DNA of 33,366 nucleotides from Treponema sp. Its GTDB lineage: Bacteria > Spirochaetota > Spirochaetia > Treponematales > Treponemataceae. Location of the stretch: the NCBI GenBank assembly GCA_017617145.1, contig JAFZWX010000112.1, positions 1 to 33,366 on the forward strand, given 5' to 3'. The translations under genes were made by a program, and so were the position numbers. The notes under the pieces are model-generated. The model was not told the origin of the DNA and did not search any database. It worked only from the letters and a program-made list of their open reading frames with translations. Every line of letters begins with the position of its first letter. Position 1 is the stretch's first letter. Below, piece by piece: positions 1 to 9,031 of this stretch.

Positions 1-1
1 A

Positions 2-319
2 GATTTTTCCGGCGGTGAAAGTCAGAAGGTTGCAATTTCGCGTGCCTTCTACAAAAACGCAGACATTCTCATAATGGACGAGCCTTCGAGCGCGCTTGAC
101 CCGATTGCAGAATACGAACTCAACAAGGCAATGCAGACAGCCGCAAAAGGCAAAACAGTTTTCTATATTTCTCACCGTCTTTCTACAACGCGCGACGCAG
201 ACCGCATCATCATGCTTGAAGAGGGACGAATTATAGAAGAAGGAACCCACAAGCAGCTGCTAGCCAGAAATGGTAAATACGCCGAAATGTGGAACGCCCA
301 GGCCGGAAAGTACAACTAA
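2..319 (+). CDS. ABC transporter ATP-binding protein, C-terminal part (5' truncated by window edge)
   Basis: The frame is open from base 2 to the TAA at 317-319, so the true start lies outside the window. Visible parts are the ABC signature (FSGGESQKVAISRA), Walker B with D-loop (ILIMDEPSSALDP) and the H-loop (ISHRLSTTRDADRI), followed by the usual EEGTHKQLLA tail. This end is typical of the nucleotide-binding domain of fused membrane-plus-ATPase exporters of the MsbA/LmrA/peptidase-exporter group. It would hydrolyse ATP to power export of a lipid, drug or peptide; the substrate cannot be told from this fragment. Membrane domains, if present, are upstream of the window. About 100 bases of T-rich, non-coding DNA separate it from the next gene. 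Confidence 0.93.
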   Translation, partial: DFSGGESQKVAISRAFYKNADILIMDEPSSALDPIAEYELNKAMQTAAKGKTVFYISHRLSTTRDADRIIMLEEGRIIEEGTHKQLLARNGKYAEMWNAQAGKYN

Positions 320-367
320 TTTTCACTTTTTTCAAAAATTTTCATTTTTTTTCTCTAAAAACTTCCT

Positions 368-415
368 CTTTTGAAAAAATTTTCTAATTACTAAGTATAG
401 AAAATTTTTCAAAAG
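368..415. promoter_or_regulatory. Long A+T-rich inverted repeat just upstream of the SD of the exported cassette
   Basis: Arm 368-386 (CTTTTGAAAAAATTTTCTA) is the reverse complement of arm 398-415 apart from one extra A; the loop is 387-397. The right arm runs straight into the GGGGGA ribosome-binding sequence at 415-420, ahead of ATG 424. It is either a dyad operator or an RNA hairpin that could mask the ribosome-binding site. There is no T-run directly after the right arm, so a classic terminator for the ABC gene is less likely. Function is inferred; the symmetry is seen directly. Confidence 0.6.
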
Positions 416-423
416 GGGGACTT

Positions 424-900
424 ATGTCTAAACAATTCAAGTACCTGCTCTTGCTATTTGAAATTGCAACGGCAGTTTTTCTCGCGGGTTGTCCCATGCA
501 GTTTTGGGATATCAGCTCGCCGCCTTATGCAATCACAAAACCAATTTACAAAATTGCGGGCCCGGATGATGTGTGTACGCTCGGCGGGGTATTCTTTGAT
601 TTTTACAACAAATCAGAAAAAGAAATTGTGTTTATTCAGGCATGTATGAATGTTTTTGATAAGAAAACAAGCGAACCTGCTTTTGAGGGTTCTGTGGGAT
701 TCTTATCTGGGGCACCATGCATTTTAAAAAGCCGCGAAAAGAAAAATCTTTGCATTCCATTGGATGATTATTTATGCCAGATGGAAAATCAATCTTTTGT
801 TGTAGATAACTTTTTCATAACCAGAATTGAATACGCTGACGGGACATTCTGGCAGGACACGATTGGAGTCTATTCAAGTTCATATAAGGAGGAAGCGTAA
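424..900 (+). CDS. Small lipoprotein, first gene of the RHS cassette
   Basis: 158 residues. The N-terminus is a lipoprotein signal peptide: basic start, hydrophobic core with an odd Glu13, and lipobox FLAGC with Cys23 as the lipidation site. The mature part has short beta-type segments (GGVFFDFYNKSEKEIVFI, then FFITRIEYADGTFWQDT), consistent with a small Ig-like beta-sandwich, and several Cys. I do not recognise a family. The start is fixed by GGGGGA four bases before ATG 424. Its TAA directly abuts the ATG of the C11 protease gene, so the two are co-transcribed and probably translationally coupled. Likely an envelope-anchored accessory protein of the cassette; its role is unknown. Confidence 0.8.
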   Translation: MSKQFKYLLLLFEIATAVFLAGCPMQFWDISSPPYAITKPIYKIAGPDDVCTLGGVFFDFYNKSEKEIVFIQACMNVFDKKTSEPAFEGSVGFLSGAPCILKSREKKNLCIPLDDYLCQMENQSFVVDNFFITRIEYADGTFWQDTIGVYSSSYKEEA

Positions 901-2994
901 ATGAAAATGAAGTACCGATTACTCTTGGTATTTAGCGTTTTAGCATTACTTGCACTTTTGGAATGTATAATCAATTGCAGCTGCGAATTAGAAACATATC
1001 AGATTCCACAAAGAGCAACAATACTTGATAACACGAAATATGAAACGCTAGAAACATTTGTTGAAGAGCACACCCAAGATAAAGAAATTGTCGAAACAGA
1101 AAACACAAACCAGGAAAAGCAAATTGTTGAAGAAGAACTGATTTCTGAACCCGAACAGATTGATGAGATAGACCAAACTGTTGAAACTGAACAAATTGCT
1201 GAGACCGAACAAACCGTTGAAACTGAGCAGATTGTTGAACCGGAAACGACTGACGAATCAGAACAGACTGATGAGACGGAACAAACCATTGAAACTGAAC
1301 AAATTGCTGAGACAGAACAAACTGTTGAAACTGAGCAGATTGTTGAACCAGCAACTACTGACGAATCAGAACAGACTGATGAGATAGAACAGACTGTCGA
1401 AACCGAACAGATTACTGAGACAGAACAAACTATTGAAAATGAGCAGACTGTTGAATCAGAAACGATTGTCGAAACTGAACAAAATGGCGAATTAGAACAG
1501 ACTGACAAAACAGAGCAGATTACTGATACTGAACAAATTGTTGAAGCAGAAACGACTGATAAAACTGAACAAAATGCAGAACCAGAACAGACTGATGTGA
1601 CCGAACAGTCTGTCGAAACCGAACAGATTACTGAGACCGAACAGATTGTAGAAACAGAGGAAATTCCAGAAACCGAACAAACTGTCGAATCAGAAGAAAC
1701 AACAGAAACAGAGCAAACTGACGAACCCGAACAAATTACTGAAATAGAACAACCAGTTGAATCAGAAACAACAGACGAAACGGAGCAGCCTGCTGATACT
1801 GAACAAACTGTTGAACAAGAAGAAACTACTGAACCAGAACCTCCTCTAAAAGCGCTTACGCTTCTTGTTTATATGGCTGCTGATAATGAACTTGAAAGCT
1901 ATGCATTAACTAATCTTAAACAAATGGAATGGGCAAACTACGAAAACATGAACGTACTTGTTTTGCTCGACCGTTCCGAAGATTACGATAAAACAAATGG
2001 TAACTGGACAGACACAAGACTTTTTGAAGTAGCTCACGATGAAAACAAACGCTCATATATTATTTCTCAAAAAATCGAATGTGAACCACTCGGCCTTTCT
2101 AAGACTTCACCAACTGAACTTGATATGGGTGATTACAATGTTCTTAAAACCTTCATTGAATTTGCAAGAACAAATTATACAGCCGAAAAATATGCGTTAA
2201 TTATTTGGGGACATGGAACCGGCTGGCGATACAGCAACATCGAAAACCCATCATCACGAGCAGTGGCAATAGATGATAACACCAATTCTTACATATGCAT
2301 AAAGGATCTTGGTACTGCACTAAAAAATCAGGAGCTTTCCGTTATTGGCTTTGACTGTTGTTTTGGCAGTGTATTTGAAAATCTATATGAACTTAAAAAC
2401 TGCGCTCAATATATTGCTGCATGTCCCGGCCTTTCACCTTCAGTTGGTTGGAATTATAACTTTCTGCTTCAAACCCTTTCAGCATCAGATTTCTCTGCAG
2501 AAGAAATCGCAAGCGCAATGAAACAAAGTACAAAAGCACAAATTACAATCACAAAAACTTCAGAGATTAGTAAAATCATGAATGCACTTGAAAACTTTTC
2601 AAAAGTACTTTCAACAAGCATTACAAATGAAGAAACTCGTAAGACAGTTCTTACTTCACTTATAAACACAAAATCATACAGCAACACACAATATCCTTGT
2701 GACATATTCATTGACATAAATGCAATGGCACAGCTTTATACAAACTGTACAAACGAACAATTAAAACTTGCAAGCGAAAACCTTGCAAATGCAACCGATT
2801 CTTTGCAAATAGGACTACATCTAATTGAAATAACAAGTTCCGGAGTTCTTGCCTCATCACATTCACAGAATTATAGAAAAAACACTTCTAATACCTCGCA
2901 GTGCGCTTTTATAAAAGAAAGCATCTGGTGGGTTCCAACAATAAGCGGTTACTCAGGAAGTCTTTTAGACAAATTATTTTACAGAAAATTTTAA
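901..2994 (+). CDS. Clostripain-like (C11 family) cysteine peptidase on a Glu/Thr/Gln-rich repeat stalk
   Basis: 697 residues. Residues 1-28 form a signal peptide; Cys26 (after IIN) or Cys28 could be a relaxed spirochaete lipid-attachment site. Residues about 60-315 are an acidic low-complexity stalk built from hexads such as TVETEQ and IAETEQ, including a 36-residue tandem duplication (93-128 and 129-164). The peptidase domain covers about 318-690: LTLLVYMAADNELE, then WGHGTGW with His438, then GFDCCFGS with Cys487 in the position of the catalytic Cys of clostripain and PmC11. This family cleaves after Arg or Lys, often after self-processing. An AAGGAGG SD lies at the end of the preceding gene. 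The Rhs gene starts 21 bases downstream, so the protease may act on that product (inference). Confidence 0.88.
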   Translation: MKMKYRLLLVFSVLALLALLECIINCSCELETYQIPQRATILDNTKYETLETFVEEHTQDKEIVETENTNQEKQIVEEELISEPEQIDEIDQTVETEQIAETEQTVETEQIVEPETTDESEQTDETEQTIETEQIAETEQTVETEQIVEPATTDESEQTDEIEQTVETEQITETEQTIENEQTVESETIVETEQNGELEQTDKTEQITDTEQIVEAETTDKTEQNAEPEQTDVTEQSVETEQITETEQIVETEEIPETEQTVESEETTETEQTDEPEQITEIEQPVESETTDETEQPADTEQTVEQEETTEPEPPLKALTLLVYMAADNELESYALTNLKQMEWANYENMNVLVLLDRSEDYDKTNGNWTDTRLFEVAHDENKRSYIISQKIECEPLGLSKTSPTELDMGDYNVLKTFIEFARTNYTAEKYALIIWGHGTGWRYSNIENPSSRAVAIDDNTNSYICIKDLGTALKNQELSVIGFDCCFGSVFENLYELKNCAQYIAACPGLSPSVGWNYNFLLQTLSASDFSAEEIASAMKQSTKAQITITKTSEISKIMNALENFSKVLSTSITNEETRKTVLTSLINTKSYSNTQYPCDIFIDINAMAQLYTNCTNEQLKLASENLANATDSLQIGLHLIEITSSGVLASSHSQNYRKNTSNTSQCAFIKESIWWVPTISGYSGSLLDKLFYRKF
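1177..1392 (+). repeat. Two tandem 108-bp units inside the protease stalk
   Basis: Bases 1177-1284 and 1285-1392 encode two 36-residue units that differ at only three residues (Val/Ile, Glu/Ala, Thr/Ile). The shorter hexad periodicity (xxETEQ) continues on both sides up to about 1850. Such repeats can expand or contract by slippage or recombination and change stalk length while keeping the frame. Confidence 0.9.
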
Positions 2995-3015
2995 AAATCA
3001 AAGGGAGGAAAATTT

Positions 3016-6000
3016 ATGAAAAAACGAATTATTTTTTTATTGATATTTTTTTCTGTTATGCAAAATTTTATTTTTGCATATAACGAGAATAGTCAGGGTT
3101 ATCCGTCTTCATATGACCCAAGTCTGTATAATAACAATTCGGGCAATTCAAATGATTCTAATTCAAACTCCAATAGCAACAGTAACTCCAGTAGTTCCAG
3201 CAGCTCCAACGATTCCACAAACAGTTCAAGCAGTTCAAGTTCTCCAAATACATCCTCAGACAATTCCAACAATTCAAATAATAATGAGGAAGCCGAAAGA
3301 GAAGCATTTGAAAGAAAAAATGCAAAATTATTATCGCAAGCCCAGGAACTTGAAACACAGTTAAATGAACAGGAGGAATCGAATAACGATGAAACCCTGC
3401 CGCCGGGAACAACAGAAAGCATTGATGTTAAAACCCGTAAATTAAATGAAAGAATATCTTTCCTGCAGGAAGAATCAAGCAGATATAAACAAACCTCAAT
3501 CACAAAGAAAGAGGAAAATATTGAAGATTCGCAAAATATGCTTAACACCGAAAACTCAAAACTCGATGGAGATCCTGTAAGACTCACGCAAGGAAATTAT
3601 GAGCAGGAAGAAACAGACATTTCCACAGGCACTAATCTGATTTTTGAAATTAGAAGAAAGTATTCTTCGGCAAGTAAAATTCTTTCGAGCTTTGGATTTG
3701 GCTGGAGTACAAACATTGATGAAAGAATAATGTTGGGAATAGATTCTTCTACAAACAACATTGAACAATCATATATCGATTGTATTGAAGAAATAGAAAA
3801 CATTATAAAAGCTATCAGAACGCATATTTATAATACCTATGAGGTTTCGAGTATTGAAAATGCTTCAACTGAATTATCTGAAAGAATTGCACAGAATGTT
3901 TCGAATCTTAATGAGGTAAAAAAAACTCTTAATGACTTGAAAGCGCTAAAAATTTCAGCAGAGTTTTATCCTGCTAAAAATACGATTGAAACTATAGAAG
4001 AACGAGCAGAGCAGCTTCAAAACGCAATAGAACAAAAACTTCAAAAACTTGAAGAACTTAATAATAACCTTATTGCAGATTTAGCGTTTCTGAATACTTT
4101 TCTGAAGCAATACGAAATTGAAAATAATGAACTTTCTGAGTTTAGAAAAAGTAATTCCAAAACTGCAACACGAAAAGGACTAAACAAATATACAAGGTTT
4201 TCATACACGCCCAGCTGCTGTGTAGAAACTGGAACTGATACTCTGACACTCATAGATGAAAACGGATATCCTCATCTTCTTTATGAAACTGCAGACGAAA
4301 GCGGAATATGGAAAAACAATTCTGAAAGAAAAATCATTGAATGCATTAAAACTGATACAGGCTACAAAATCTTATACACTGATGGAATTGAAAAACAATT
4401 CGACACATACGGTCTTTTAATAAAAATTACAGATCGTAACAACAACTATATAATCATCAATCGAAACGGTGAAGAAAAAATCAGCAGCATTCAAACTTCC
4501 TCTGGTGAAAACTATTCTTTCACTTACGAAGGAGCCCTAATTTCAAATATCAAAAATAACCGCGATGCAACAGAAAGCATAAGTTATTTTTATAATAAGG
4601 ATAAGCTTCTGTATAAGGTCTGTGATACAGATGGTGATATTATCACAATGGAATACGACTCGAACAAACGAATGATTGCTGTAAATAAATGTGATGGAAG
4701 TAATGTAAAAATAACTTATGGTCAGACAACCTATGATGGAAAAGCCCTTACGACAGAAACAACAGATGAAGAAAACAATTGTGAATCCTTTATTTATGAT
4801 ATCAAGGAACGAAAAACGATTTACAAAAATCATGATGACGACCAGACCATATACTATTACGATCAAAACCATAGAATAATTCGTGAAATTCAACCAGATG
4901 GAACTGTTATAATTAATGAATATGATGACGCCGGTAATCTTACAAAAACAACAGAAAACGGCAATACAACCTGTTATCAGTATGATTCACTTGGAAACAA
5001 AGAGCGTGTTGAATACAGTGACGGATCTTATGAAACATATTCATATGATACATATAATCTGCTAACCAGTTATCGGGATAGAGATGGTACTATCTATGAG
5101 TATAATCGTGATAAGAACGGGAACCTTATTGAATACACCTGCGGAGGGAAACTTGTTTATAAACAAACCTTCAACAACAAAGGATATGTTACAAGAAAAA
5201 TAGTTTATGGCGGAAATAATATTACAACTGATTATGAATATGACAATTTTGGAAATCTTAGCTCCGAAACAACTGGAGGCACAAAAATTGCCTATGAATA
5301 TGATAATCGAAATCGGCTAAAAAAAATTACTAAAACAAAACAAGTCTTATGCACAATAAATTATGACGGTAAAAAAACAATACGAAATGATTACAATGGA
5401 CTCGAAACAACCTACACCAAAAATGGAAGAAAAGATTTAATTCAAATAACTCAAAAAGATACTATTACTGGAACCATTCATCAAACACGAATAGAATATG
5501 ATAAACGACACCTGCCAATTCGCGTATTTACTGGTGACGCTGAAAATGAACAGCTGACATCGGCCTATGTATACACAAAAGAAGGAAAAATAAAAGCACA
5601 AATTACAATAAAAGATGATGAAAGCGTTATCAGACTTTATGATTATAACAAGGGTCAGATAAGTAAAATCACGCAATTTATGGCAGGGGTTATAGAAGAA
5701 CCAATAACAGAGCAATCGTTAAATTCTCTATTTGAAAGCAAATCAAATGATTTTTACTCATATCAGTTTTCTTATGAAATTAAAGCAAAAAACGAAACTC
5801 TCATAACAAGAACCGATAGAAATGGGAACACTGCTCTATTTGAATATGATGCCTGGGGAAATTTAAAAAGTCATACAGACGAAAATGGAGAAATCACAAA
5901 TAATATCTGGACTAATGCTGGTCGTCTAAAAAAAGAACAATCTATTTACGGTGGTTTTTATGAATATAATTATGATGCTTATGGAAATCTGATTTCAGCA

Positions 6001-9000
6001 GGTGAAGAAAACAGTTCCACTTTAAATGCAACTTACAATGCAGATGGTTCCATCAAAACGCTTACAGATAGATATGGAAATAAAACAGTTTACAGTTATG
6101 ATACAAAAGGTCGCCTCATTAATGAAAAAAACAATTCAAGGAGCATCTGGTACGATTATGACAATCTTGATCGTCTTACAATACAACTGGTTGGAAATAC
6201 ACGCAATAAAACAACAGCCATTTATTTCTCTTCATACAGTTATTCTCAAAACGACAGAACCATTACAATTACTAAAGCAGACAAATATAGAACAAAATAT
6301 GGATATGATGCTTTTGGAAATATAATTTCTGTGACTGATGCAAATAATAATAAAACACTGTATGAATATGATTACTTGAATAATCTTATTGCCGCCTATG
6401 ACAGCTACGGAAACAAAACCTCTTATGAGTACAATGTGTTCGGCTTAATAAAATCTGTTACTCTACCCGATGGAGCTAAAACAGAATATGAATACAATGC
6501 TTCAGGTGAAGTCATAAAAATTACAGATGAATGTGGAATTTTATACAAAGCAACATATGACACAACAGGCAGATTACAAACGGAACAATCTCGTGCAGAA
6601 GCTGAAAAACAATATGAATATGATAAAGCAGGGCGCATTACAAAAATCAGTTATGGTGAAAATACACTAGAGCAATATTCATATACCGAAAACAACAGAA
6701 GTATATCAGTAAAAGATGCAGACAATAATGCATATTATTATAACTATGATAAATTCGGTCGCCTTATAAACGAACAGAACAGACTTGGTCTGACTCAAAC
6801 CTACTCTTATGATGCAGAAGGCAATCTTAACCAGCAGACAAATTTTGATGGTACAACGACAAAAATCATATATTCCAATGACAGAACCAAACTTGAAATC
6901 CGCTATCCGGATGGAACTAAAAACTATTTTGTGTATGACGCAATTGGAAACATAATCGAAGCTAAAAATGAAAATGGAAGAACTATCTATGAGTATGATA
7001 AAGGCGGTTATCTTATTTATCAAAAAGATGTAACTTCCGGGGAAGAAATCAGATTTGAATATGACAATGCAGGAAACAGGATTCATTTATACAGTTCAAA
7101 CAAAGAAACAGTTTATACTTATGGTGCAAATAACGAAATAAAACGTATCTATGACAATCTTCAAAAAGTTAACATCCAATTTGAATATGATAAAAACGGC
7201 AGAGAAATTTTAAGAAAACTGGGAAATGGAATTACAGAACACACTATCTATGATAAAGCCGGTCGCATTACTGTAAAAATCCAGAAGAATGCACAAAATG
7301 AAATTCTTTGGGCAGAAGGATATTTTTACAATCCCGATGGAAAACGAACTTTTACTGTAGACAACAATGCTCTTGTAACATTTTACGAATATGATAAACA
7401 GGGATGTCTTGATTCGGTTTATTATCCTTACACAAAGGAGCATGAAACTCTCTTAAAAAATGAAGCCGAAACAAATGGGCTTTCAACAAACAAAGAACTA
7501 AGTCTTACCAGAAGTTTTTCATTAGAAGAGCAGTCTGCCATCAGTTCAAGGCTTACTGAAATGGGTTCCACTTTTGCTTACACACTTCCAGCTATGCAGG
7601 TGTTTATAAAAGAATCATATTCTTATGATAAGAAAGGTAACAGAACTGCTAAAACAACATCTTTGGGCACAATTGAATATTCATATGACAAAGAAAATCG
7701 ACTTATCTCTACCGGCTCTGGTAAAAACCAATTTGTTACTTACACATATGATAATAACGGAAATCTTCTTTCTGAAGAAAGTGCTTCAAAAACAATAAAA
7801 TATAAATACAATTCACAAAATCGTTTAAGCCTCTGTGAAATTACAGATGAAGCTCAATCAACATATACACAAACAAAATATGCTTATGATTCCTTTGGCA
7901 GAAGAATCCTTGTTCAAGATTTTAATGATACTGCCTTGAGAACGCTTTATGATGGATTTTCTTTTGATATAATAAAACAGGGACCGTCTTTTATGAATGG
8001 ACTTTTTACAGATATATATGAAAACAACCTTACAAAAGAATCGACGGGAAACTCTGCATCCAACCGATATAGATATCTGAAAAATGATGACAACAATTAC
8101 ACATCAGTATCGACCCGATATTTTGGAATGCGTACGGTATTTTCGGAAAATAATATAATATTCGCTCAAGTTACTTCAGAAGCAGAAAAAATTTATTTCA
8201 CCTCTGATTTATCAGGAAGCATACGCTCAATAACAAATAGTTACGGAGCCACAAATCAAGTGTTATCGTTTGATGCATTTGGTTCTTTAATTCAGGGCTC
8301 TTTAGAAGGCACAACAGATTTGGGATATTTGAGTAAACCCTACGACCCTGTAACAAAAAACTATAATTATGGCTACCGCGATTACTCTCCGGCAACTGCC
8401 CGCTTTACCACACCCGATCCAATCCGTGACGGTTATAACTGGTTTTCCTATTGCAACAATGACCCCATAAATTTTATAGACCTTTTTGGTTTATGTACAA
8501 CAGATAAAGGAGAGTGTATTATATTTGGAAGAACACAAGGAGAGTTAGATCCTTCAAGAACAAAAGATGCGTATTTATGCATCAAGAATGCCGTTGAAAT
8601 AAATGATCTGATGGGAAAACTGTATTCCACAGATTACAAAAATGTTTATGTTTGTACAACATTCGTCGCAGAAGCACTAAATATCACCGGCTATGATTCC
8701 AATGATTTCTTACCAGGAGGACAGAGAGTCGTAGATTCTGTAAAGATTCTTAAAGATAAACTAATTGAGCCTGCACCTGGAACTAATCCTCCAGAAGGAA
8801 CATATATTTTCTATCATATCGATAATAATAATACGTCTGGTCATACAGGAATTATTTATTTTGATAAAAAAGGCAATGCAACAATATTACATAATGGTAG
8901 TGACGGAAAAGGAAAAGGTGCTAAACATCAAAATGTAAATGAAAGAACCAGATATACTCCAGACAAGAGCTTTGATACCTGGTTTTCTGATACAAATAAT

Positions 9001-9030
9001 CCGGTTTTATATAAGAAAATAGGAGAATAA
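3016..9030 (+). CDS. Giant RHS/YD-repeat protein with NlpC/P60-CHAP-like C-terminal toxin domain
   Basis: 2004 residues. Order: Sec signal peptide (1-21, cleavage after FIFA); Ser/Asn-rich linker (about 22-95); short coiled coil; DUF6531-like Rhs entry domain (GDPVRLTQGNYEQEETDIST about 185-240) interrupted by a coiled-coil insertion (about 245-385); nearly forty YD repeats (YEYDNFGN type) to about 1720; the Rhs core end (GYRDYSPATARFTTPDP from 1786, ending DLFGL at 1822-1826); and a 178-residue variable tip. The tip has YVCTTFVAEAL (Cys1880) and SGHTGIIYF (His1943), with His1959 possible as the third residue. That is the Cys-His layout of papain-like NlpC/P60 or CHAP peptidases and amidases. 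In Rhs proteins the YD shell encloses the tip, which is cut off after the core motif. SD AAGGGAGG precedes ATG 3016. Likely a surface or secreted antibacterial toxin (inference). Confidence 0.9.
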   Translation: MKKRIIFLLIFFSVMQNFIFAYNENSQGYPSSYDPSLYNNNSGNSNDSNSNSNSNSNSSSSSSSNDSTNSSSSSSSPNTSSDNSNNSNNNEEAEREAFERKNAKLLSQAQELETQLNEQEESNNDETLPPGTTESIDVKTRKLNERISFLQEESSRYKQTSITKKEENIEDSQNMLNTENSKLDGDPVRLTQGNYEQEETDISTGTNLIFEIRRKYSSASKILSSFGFGWSTNIDERIMLGIDSSTNNIEQSYIDCIEEIENIIKAIRTHIYNTYEVSSIENASTELSERIAQNVSNLNEVKKTLNDLKALKISAEFYPAKNTIETIEERAEQLQNAIEQKLQKLEELNNNLIADLAFLNTFLKQYEIENNELSEFRKSNSKTATRKGLNKYTRFSYTPSCCVETGTDTLTLIDENGYPHLLYETADESGIWKNNSERKIIECIKTDTGYKILYTDGIEKQFDTYGLLIKITDRNNNYIIINRNGEEKISSIQTSSGENYSFTYEGALISNIKNNRDATESISYFYNKDKLLYKVCDTDGDIITMEYDSNKRMIAVNKCDGSNVKITYGQTTYDGKALTTETTDEENNCESFIYDIKERKTIYKNHDDDQTIYYYDQNHRIIREIQPDGTVIINEYDDAGNLTKTTENGNTTCYQYDSLGNKERVEYSDGSYETYSYDTYNLLTSYRDRDGTIYEYNRDKNGNLIEYTCGGKLVYKQTFNNKGYVTRKIVYGGNNITTDYEYDNFGNLSSETTGGTKIAYEYDNRNRLKKITKTKQVLCTINYDGKKTIRNDYNGLETTYTKNGRKDLIQITQKDTITGTIHQTRIEYDKRHLPIRVFTGDAENEQLTSAYVYTKEGKIKAQITIKDDESVIRLYDYNKGQISKITQFMAGVIEEPITEQSLNSLFESKSNDFYSYQFSYEIKAKNETLITRTDRNGNTALFEYDAWGNLKSHTDENGEITNNIWTNAGRLKKEQSIYGGFYEYNYDAYGNLISAGEENSSTLNATYNADGSIKTLTDRYGNKTVYSYDTKGRLINEKNNSRSIWYDYDNLDRLTIQLVGNTRNKTTAIYFSSYSYSQNDRTITITKADKYRTKYGYDAFGNIISVTDANNNKTLYEYDYLNNLIAAYDSYGNKTSYEYNVFGLIKSVTLPDGAKTEYEYNASGEVIKITDECGILYKATYDTTGRLQTEQSRAEAEKQYEYDKAGRITKISYGENTLEQYSYTENNRSISVKDADNNAYYYNYDKFGRLINEQNRLGLTQTYSYDAEGNLNQQTNFDGTTTKIIYSNDRTKLEIRYPDGTKNYFVYDAIGNIIEAKNENGRTIYEYDKGGYLIYQKDVTSGEEIRFEYDNAGNRIHLYSSNKETVYTYGANNEIKRIYDNLQKVNIQFEYDKNGREILRKLGNGITEHTIYDKAGRITVKIQKNAQNEILWAEGYFYNPDGKRTFTVDNNALVTFYEYDKQGCLDSVYYPYTKEHETLLKNEAETNGLSTNKELSLTRSFSLEEQSAISSRLTEMGSTFAYTLPAMQVFIKESYSYDKKGNRTAKTTSLGTIEYSYDKENRLISTGSGKNQFVTYTYDNNGNLLSEESASKTIKYKYNSQNRLSLCEITDEAQSTYTQTKYAYDSFGRRILVQDFNDTALRTLYDGFSFDIIKQGPSFMNGLFTDIYENNLTKESTGNSASNRYRYLKNDDNNYTSVSTRYFGMRTVFSENNIIFAQVTSEAEKIYFTSDLSGSIRSITNSYGATNQVLSFDAFGSLIQGSLEGTTDLGYLSKPYDPVTKNYNYGYRDYSPATARFTTPDPIRDGYNWFSYCNNDPINFIDLFGLCTTDKGECIIFGRTQGELDPSRTKDAYLCIKNAVEINDLMGKLYSTDYKNVYVCTTFVAEALNITGYDSNDFLPGGQRVVDSVKILKDKLIEPAPGTNPPEGTYIFYHIDNNNTSGHTGIIYFDKKGNATILHNGSDGKGKGAKHQNVNERTRYTPDKSFDTWFSDTNNPVLYKKIGE

Positions 9031-9031
9031 T

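Noticed and set aside
320..367. T-rich run after the ABC transporter stop as an intrinsic terminator
   Set aside because: No stable stem directly precedes the T-rich stretch.
371..401. TTGAAA and TATAGA as a promoter for the exported cassette
   Set aside because: The spacer is 19 bases and both hexamers lie inside the inverted-repeat arms, so the match may be by chance.
999..1508. Open frames on the - strand (and other + frames) across the ETEQ repeat region
   Set aside because: They are low-complexity Val/Cys/Ser or Lys/Leu/Arg-rich shadows created by the repeat DNA of the C11 protease stalk and have no ribosome site.
1093..1850. Short regular repeats as a possible CRISPR-like array
   Set aside because: The repeats are contiguous, in frame, protein-coding hexads with no unique spacers and no cas genes nearby.
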